From Gammaproteobacteria bacterium (GTDB taxonomy: Bacteria; Pseudomonadota; Gammaproteobacteria; Steroidobacterales; Steroidobacteraceae), in NCBI GenBank assembly GCA_010027845.1, contig RGUL01000001.1, positions 100,695-164,694 on the forward strand: DNA of 64,000 nucleotides, given 5' to 3'. Below are positions 60,393-64,000 of the stretch, in pieces. The position numbers and the translations under genes are program-made. The number at the start of each line of letters is the position of its first letter. The first letter of the stretch is position 1. The notes under the pieces are model-generated. The model had not been told where the DNA came from. It did no database searches and worked only from the letters and a program-made list of their open reading frames with translations.

Positions 60393-61811
60393 GTGGCCGA
60401 AATCATCATGCGGGCGCGCGATCCGCGCACCGGTAGCGAAGACTATGCGTTCGCGGTCGACGGTCCGGCCGAGGTCGCTGCGGCCGCCGCCGCCGTGCGC
60501 GCCGCACAACCGCGCTGGTTAGCGTTAGGCGTCGAGGGCCGCCTCGCCGCACTGCGCGCGCTCGGCGATGCGTTCACCGCCCACGGCGCAGCGCTGCAAC
60601 GCGCGCTAGCGCGCGATACCGGTCGGGAGCGCATCGCGCACATCGAAGTCGGCTCGGTGCACGGCATGATCGCCAGTGCGCTACACCACGCACCGCAAGT
60701 GCTCGCCGAAACGCCCTGGCAGGCCGCCATGGCGCCCGGCGTGTTCGGTCGCCAACGACTCGTGCCGTATCCGCTCGTCGGTGTAATCGCGCCCTGGAAT
60801 TTTCCGATCGTGCTGTCGATGATCGACACCATTCCCGCGCTAGCGGCCGGCTGCGGCGTGATCTTGAAGCCGAGCGAAGTCACCCCGCGCTACATCGAGC
60901 CGCTGCTCGAAATCTTTGGTCGGGTGCCGGAATTGGCGGCGGTGTTTCGCGTCGTCCGCGGCCCCGGCACCACCGGCGCCGCGCTCGTCGACCAAGTCGA
61001 TGCCGTCGTCTGCACCGGCAGTGTGCGCACCGGCCGACTGGTCGCCGAACAAGCCGCGCGCCGTTTCATTCCCGCTTTTTTGGAGCTCGGTGGCAAAGAT
61101 GCGGTAATCATCACGCACGACGCGAACGTCGAACGCGCCGCAACCGCCGTGCTGCGTGGCTCAGTGCTCGCGACGGGCCAAGCCTGCCAGTCTCTCGAAC
61201 GCGTGTACGTCGATCGTCGCGTGCAGCCGAAACTTGTCGCGCTGCTGCGTGCGGCACTACCCGACGTCAAGCTCACCGTCGACGATCCGCACGGGCATAT
61301 CGGCCCCTTCATCATGGCGCGGCAAGCAGAGATCGTGCGCGAGCACATCGCCGACGCCGTCGCGCGCGGCGCAACGGTCGAGCACGGTGGGCGCATCGTC
61401 GAACGCGGTGGTTTTTGGTGTGAGCCCACGTTACTCACCGGCGTCGATCACACGATGCGCGTGATGCGCGAGGAAACTTTTGGCCCGGTGATGCCGATCA
61501 TGGCTTTCGATACGCTCGACGAAGCGATCGCACTCGCCAACGATTCCGATTACGGACTGTCGGCGAACGTTTTCGCCGGCGACGAGGACACCGCACTCGC
61601 GATCGCTCGTCGATTCGATGCGGGGTTCGTCAGCATCGACGACGTCTCGATGTCCAGTTACGTCTCCGATTTCGAGTGGGAAGGATTTCGCTACTCTGGT
61701 CTCGGTCGCTCACGCATGGGCGCTGCCGGCATCGCTCGCTATTGCCAAATGCAAGCGATCGCCGTGAATCGCGGCCCGACGGCAGCGATCGCGGCACTGA
61801 CCGATCGCTAA
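60393..61811 (+). CDS. NAD(P)-dependent aldehyde dehydrogenase
   Basis: A 472-residue enzyme with all family motifs: APWNFP, the cofactor turn region CTGSVRTGRLV, the catalytic Glu in LELGGKDAVI, the catalytic Cys in TGQACQSLERVYV and EETFGPVMP. It oxidises an aldehyde to the acid; the substrate is not evident (benzaldehyde- or succinate-semialdehyde-type enzymes are near by length). The GTG at 60393 follows AGGGGG by five bases. ATG 60408 is an alternative. It is divergent from the MacA-type gene and ends two bases from the convergent small-protein gene. Confidence 0.93.
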   Translation: MAEIIMRARDPRTGSEDYAFAVDGPAEVAAAAAAVRAAQPRWLALGVEGRLAALRALGDAFTAHGAALQRALARDTGRERIAHIEVGSVHGMIASALHHAPQVLAETPWQAAMAPGVFGRQRLVPYPLVGVIAPWNFPIVLSMIDTIPALAAGCGVILKPSEVTPRYIEPLLEIFGRVPELAAVFRVVRGPGTTGAALVDQVDAVVCTGSVRTGRLVAEQAARRFIPAFLELGGKDAVIITHDANVERAATAVLRGSVLATGQACQSLERVYVDRRVQPKLVALLRAALPDVKLTVDDPHGHIGPFIMARQAEIVREHIADAVARGATVEHGGRIVERGGFWCEPTLLTGVDHTMRVMREETFGPVMPIMAFDTLDEAIALANDSDYGLSANVFAGDEDTALAIARRFDAGFVSIDDVSMSSYVSDFEWEGFRYSGLGRSRMGAAGIARYCQMQAIAVNRGPTAAIAALTDR

Positions 61812-61813
61812 CC

Positions 61814-62086
61814 TCAGCGCGCAGCGGGTTCGATGTCGCGCGCCAACGCCTCGATGAGCGCACGATCGGCAGCGGCGCGGGCGGCAGCCTCAGCGGGCGA
61901 CGGCAAATATGCATCGACGGTGCTCGCGTCGAGTAAGCCGTGCTTCGCGAGCAACGCTTCGTGCGTCGCCAAGCGTTCGCGCAAGGTACCGACTTCCATC
62001 GCAAGCCGCATCGCCACCGCCACGAGTTGCGACACGTCGGCAGCACGCAAGGGCTGATCGGGGCCCGAGGTTTTGCTGATCGTCAT
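61814..62086 (-). CDS. Small helical protein, member 3 of the three-copy family
   Basis: A 90-residue protein whose ATG overlaps the stop of the methyltransferase at 62083 (ATGA). Residues 31-50 read EVGTLRERLATHEALLAKHG, the same 20-residue signature as the proteins at 10512 and 55824. It is followed by a short segment ending Tyr-Leu-Pro that matches Tyr-Arg-Pro in member 1, then an Ala-rich helix. No known domain is recognised. As in the two other places, it is made directly with an enzyme subunit, which points to a structural or assembly partner. Confidence 0.73.
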   Translation of the reverse strand: MTISKTSGPDQPLRAADVSQLVAVAMRLAMEVGTLRERLATHEALLAKHGLLDASTVDAYLPSPAEAAARAAADRALIEALARDIEPAAR

Positions 62087-63201
62087 GGCGCGCGTCCACC
62101 GAAGAAAAAGTAGTGACCCGCGCCGAGTGGTTCGTAATCGGCGACGATTCGCTCCGGCGCGAATCCCGCGCGCGCGAGTGCCGCTGCGACATCCGTGTCG
62201 GCGAACCCGGTCCAGAACGGCTCGCCGTTATTACGCACCTGCCAATCGTTAGTAACTTGTTTGTTCATGGGCATCCGCGCCGGCTGATAAGGCACGTCGG
62301 CGTTCAAAAATACGCCACCCGGCGCGAGCAGCCGGCGCGCCTCGGAAAAAATCGCCGGCGTGATGTCGTGCCAAGTCTCGTGGAACAAAATGTGCGAGAC
62401 GATCAGGTCGAAATGTCCGTCGGGGTAGCCGGTGCGCCGCGCATCGGCTTGCCGGAAATGCAGTGCCATGCCGCGCTCCTCCGCCCACGCGTGCGCGAAC
62501 GAGACGAACGGCGCGGATAAATCCACGCCGTGAACCTCGGCATCCGGAAACGCTTCTTTGAGTGCAATCGTCTCGGTTCCCGGACCACATCCGAGATCGA
62601 GAATGCGGCGCGGCGCGAGATCCGGATATCGCTTGCGCACCACCTGCGCGATGTAGCGGCCGATACCGGGCTCGCCGACCGGCGCGTTGGCCGACAATCC
62701 TTTGGCGGCGCGGTACAACTCGATCGTGCCGAAATAAATCAGAGCGGCATGCAAATCTTTGGGGTGGCGACTGGCGAAATAGCCACCCGGCTGCCGATGG
62801 ATCTCGACCCGATCAATCGGCGTCGGCGGCTGCAGAGCCGGATCAAGTCGCAGCGAACCCCGCGGCTGTGCACCGAGCGCGGTCGCGCGCGCCTCAAACG
62901 CCGGTCCGATCCGCTCGCAGGTTTCGCCGACCGTCTCCCACATCAAACCTTGCGAGGCGTACACCAACGAACCCCAGAGTTGATAGAGCGGGTCCGACTC
63001 GAACAGCGGCCGCGCATCGTCACGATTCTGCGGCGCCCGCCCGTGTGCGGCGACGAACTTCGGTAGTAATTCCGCTTCGTATCGCGCGGCGAGCTTCTGC
63101 TCGAGCGCGCCGTTGGCGAAACTCTTGAGCACGCCAACGAAGCGCTGACGCGCATGTTCGTCGTGGTCGGGTCGATACAGTTGGCCGAGTGTCGCACTCA
63201 T
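62083..63201 (-). CDS. SAM-dependent methyltransferase with long N-terminal helical domain (paralog 4)
   Basis: A 372-residue protein, the closest relative of the one at 11891-12997. It shares the EHARQRFVGVLKSFANGALEQ N-terminal helices, the linker EIHRQPGGY, a canonical motif I (ILDLGCGPGTET), FDLIVSHILFHETW, LLAPGGVFL and NDWQVRNNGEPFWTGF near the C-terminus. The start at 63201 was chosen by alignment with that relative; the frame upstream runs antisense through yebC. It is followed by the small helical protein (ATGA). The substrate is unknown. Confidence 0.87.
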   Translation of the reverse strand: MSATLGQLYRPDHDEHARQRFVGVLKSFANGALEQKLAARYEAELLPKFVAAHGRAPQNRDDARPLFESDPLYQLWGSLVYASQGLMWETVGETCERIGPAFEARATALGAQPRGSLRLDPALQPPTPIDRVEIHRQPGGYFASRHPKDLHAALIYFGTIELYRAAKGLSANAPVGEPGIGRYIAQVVRKRYPDLAPRRILDLGCGPGTETIALKEAFPDAEVHGVDLSAPFVSFAHAWAEERGMALHFRQADARRTGYPDGHFDLIVSHILFHETWHDITPAIFSEARRLLAPGGVFLNADVPYQPARMPMNKQVTNDWQVRNNGEPFWTGFADTDVAAALARAGFAPERIVADYEPLGAGHYFFFGGRAP

Positions 63202-63303
63202 GGTGTTCTCCGCTACGGGCCGCGCCGTTGCAGCCCGTGCGCATGATAGCCGCTTCGCCTGCAGCCGGTTAACATGCGCATCTGCAAGCAGGAGCCTCGT
63301 TCG

Positions 63304-64000
63304 ATGGGTCGTATTTTCGAAGTCCGCAAAGCGACGATGTTCGCCCGCTGGAACCGCATGGCGAAGCAATTCGCGCGCATCGCCAAAGACATCAACATGG
63401 CGGTGAAATCCGGCGGCCCGGATCCGCAGTCGAATCCGACCCTGCGTCGCGTGTTGCAGAACGCACGCGCCGTAAACATGCCCAAGGACAAAGTCGAAGC
63501 GGCGATCAAGCGGGCCTCGGGTCGCGATGCGACCAACTACGAAACCGTGATTTACGAAGCGTACGCCCCGCACGGGGTCGCACTGCTGGTCGAAACCGCC
63601 ACCGACAACCCGACCCGCACCGTCGCCACGGTGCGCAACATCATCTCCAAAAATGGCGGCAACCTCGGCACCAGCGGCAGCGTCTCGTTCATGTTCCGTA
63701 AAATGGGCGTGTTCCGACTCGACCCGACCGGCATCGATCAAGACGACCTCGAACTTTATTTGATCGACCACGGCCTCGACGAAATGGGCGAGAGCACCGG
63801 CGAAAAAGGCGAAGCACAACTCGTGGTGCGCTGCGCGTTCGAAGATTTCGGCAAAGTCCAAGAAGCGCTGGAAGCACGCAAAATCGTGCCGCTGTCGGCC
63901 GAGCACGAATACATCCCGACCGCGCCCGTCGAACTCGCCGAGGCGCAATCGACCGAAGTGCTCGCCCTCATCGACAAACTCGAACAAGACGACGACGTTC
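63304..64000 (+). CDS. yebC: YebC/PmpR-family protein (3' end outside window)
   Basis: At least 232 residues are open to the right edge (family length about 247). The sequence has the YebC marks [42 protein letters not shown] and [25 protein letters not shown], together with [10 protein letters not shown]. The family acts as a transcription regulator and, by recent work, as a factor helping ribosomes through proline stretches. The N-terminus reads [19 protein letters not shown] rather than the common MAGHSKWANI, a variant known in a second YebC subgroup. GGAG lies eight bases before the ATG. In many gammaproteobacteria ruvC follows. Confidence 0.93.
   Translation, partial: MGRIFEVRKATMFARWNRMAKQFARIAKDINMAVKSGGPDPQSNPTLRRVLQNARAVNMPKDKVEAAIKRASGRDATNYETVIYEAYAPHGVALLVETATDNPTRTVATVRNIISKNGGNLGTSGSVSFMFRKMGVFRLDPTGIDQDDLELYLIDHGLDEMGESTGEKGEAQLVVRCAFEDFGKVQEALEARKIVPLSAEHEYIPTAPVELAEAQSTEVLALIDKLEQDDDV

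Overview
The window is 64 kb of high-GC, densely coding bacterial chromosome. Almost every gap is under 200 bases, and genes in operons are often joined by 4-base ATGA or GTGA overlaps. No rRNA, CRISPR array, insertion sequence, phage or plasmid gene was seen. The gene set (proBA, typA, htpX, motAB, tesB, a TrxR-type ferredoxin-NADP reductase, a small acidic protein resembling a gammaproteobacterial family, yebC) suggests an aerobic, motile, Gram-negative proteobacterium, probably gammaproteobacterial. That placement is inference.

Layout. (1) 1-10811, minus strand: a nine-gene operon: small helical protein, Old Yellow Enzyme-type reductase, MFS transporter, fused-domain SAM methyltransferase, Tat-exported FAD oxidoreductase, alpha/beta hydrolase lacking the usual nucleophile, ModF-like double ATPase, second MFS transporter and a solute-binding protein cut by the window edge. 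A divergent exported VOC protein starts across a shared promoter region that holds an 8-bp inverted repeat. (2) 11891-14224: a second fused-domain methyltransferase downstream of a cyclopropane fatty acid synthase. (3) 14454-15816: a HigBA-like toxin-antitoxin pair with a third coupled gene, then tRNA-Arg. (4) 16337-21568: a compact molybdenum cofactor operon, moeA-moaA-moaC-(mobA::moaD)-(moaE::moeB::rhodanese). (5) proBA and a very acidic small protein. (6) 24524-28316: a molybdopterin enzyme of the pyrogallol-phloroglucinol transhydroxylase type. Its large subunit carries an N-terminal SCP2-like domain and is broken by one frameshift. (7) 28464-39652: htpX, then lipid-modifying genes (desaturase, FAD amine-oxidase-like protein, DUF1365, CFA synthase), a probable D-lactate oxidase, glyoxalase I, an MFS transporter, a BamA-family protein and a VOC protein. 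(8) 39658-53253: mixed metabolic and housekeeping genes. (9) 53258-64000: DUF1295, motAB, a MacAB-type pump co-directional with a third methyltransferase and small protein, an aldehyde dehydrogenase, a fourth methyltransferase with its small protein, and yebC at the edge.

Three themes stand out. First, four related SAM methyltransferases and three small helical proteins sharing an ungapped 20-residue signature recur here. Each small protein is translationally coupled to an enzyme gene: two to these methyltransferases and one to the flavoenzyme that heads the operon containing a methyltransferase. This looks like an undescribed enzyme-partner system. Second, the rearranged cofactor operon lies near a molybdoenzyme fused to a lipid-carrier-like domain. 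Third, at about 51424-51433 two divergent genes, cytochrome c' and typA, both lose their 5' ends at one point, which marks a deletion or an assembly join.
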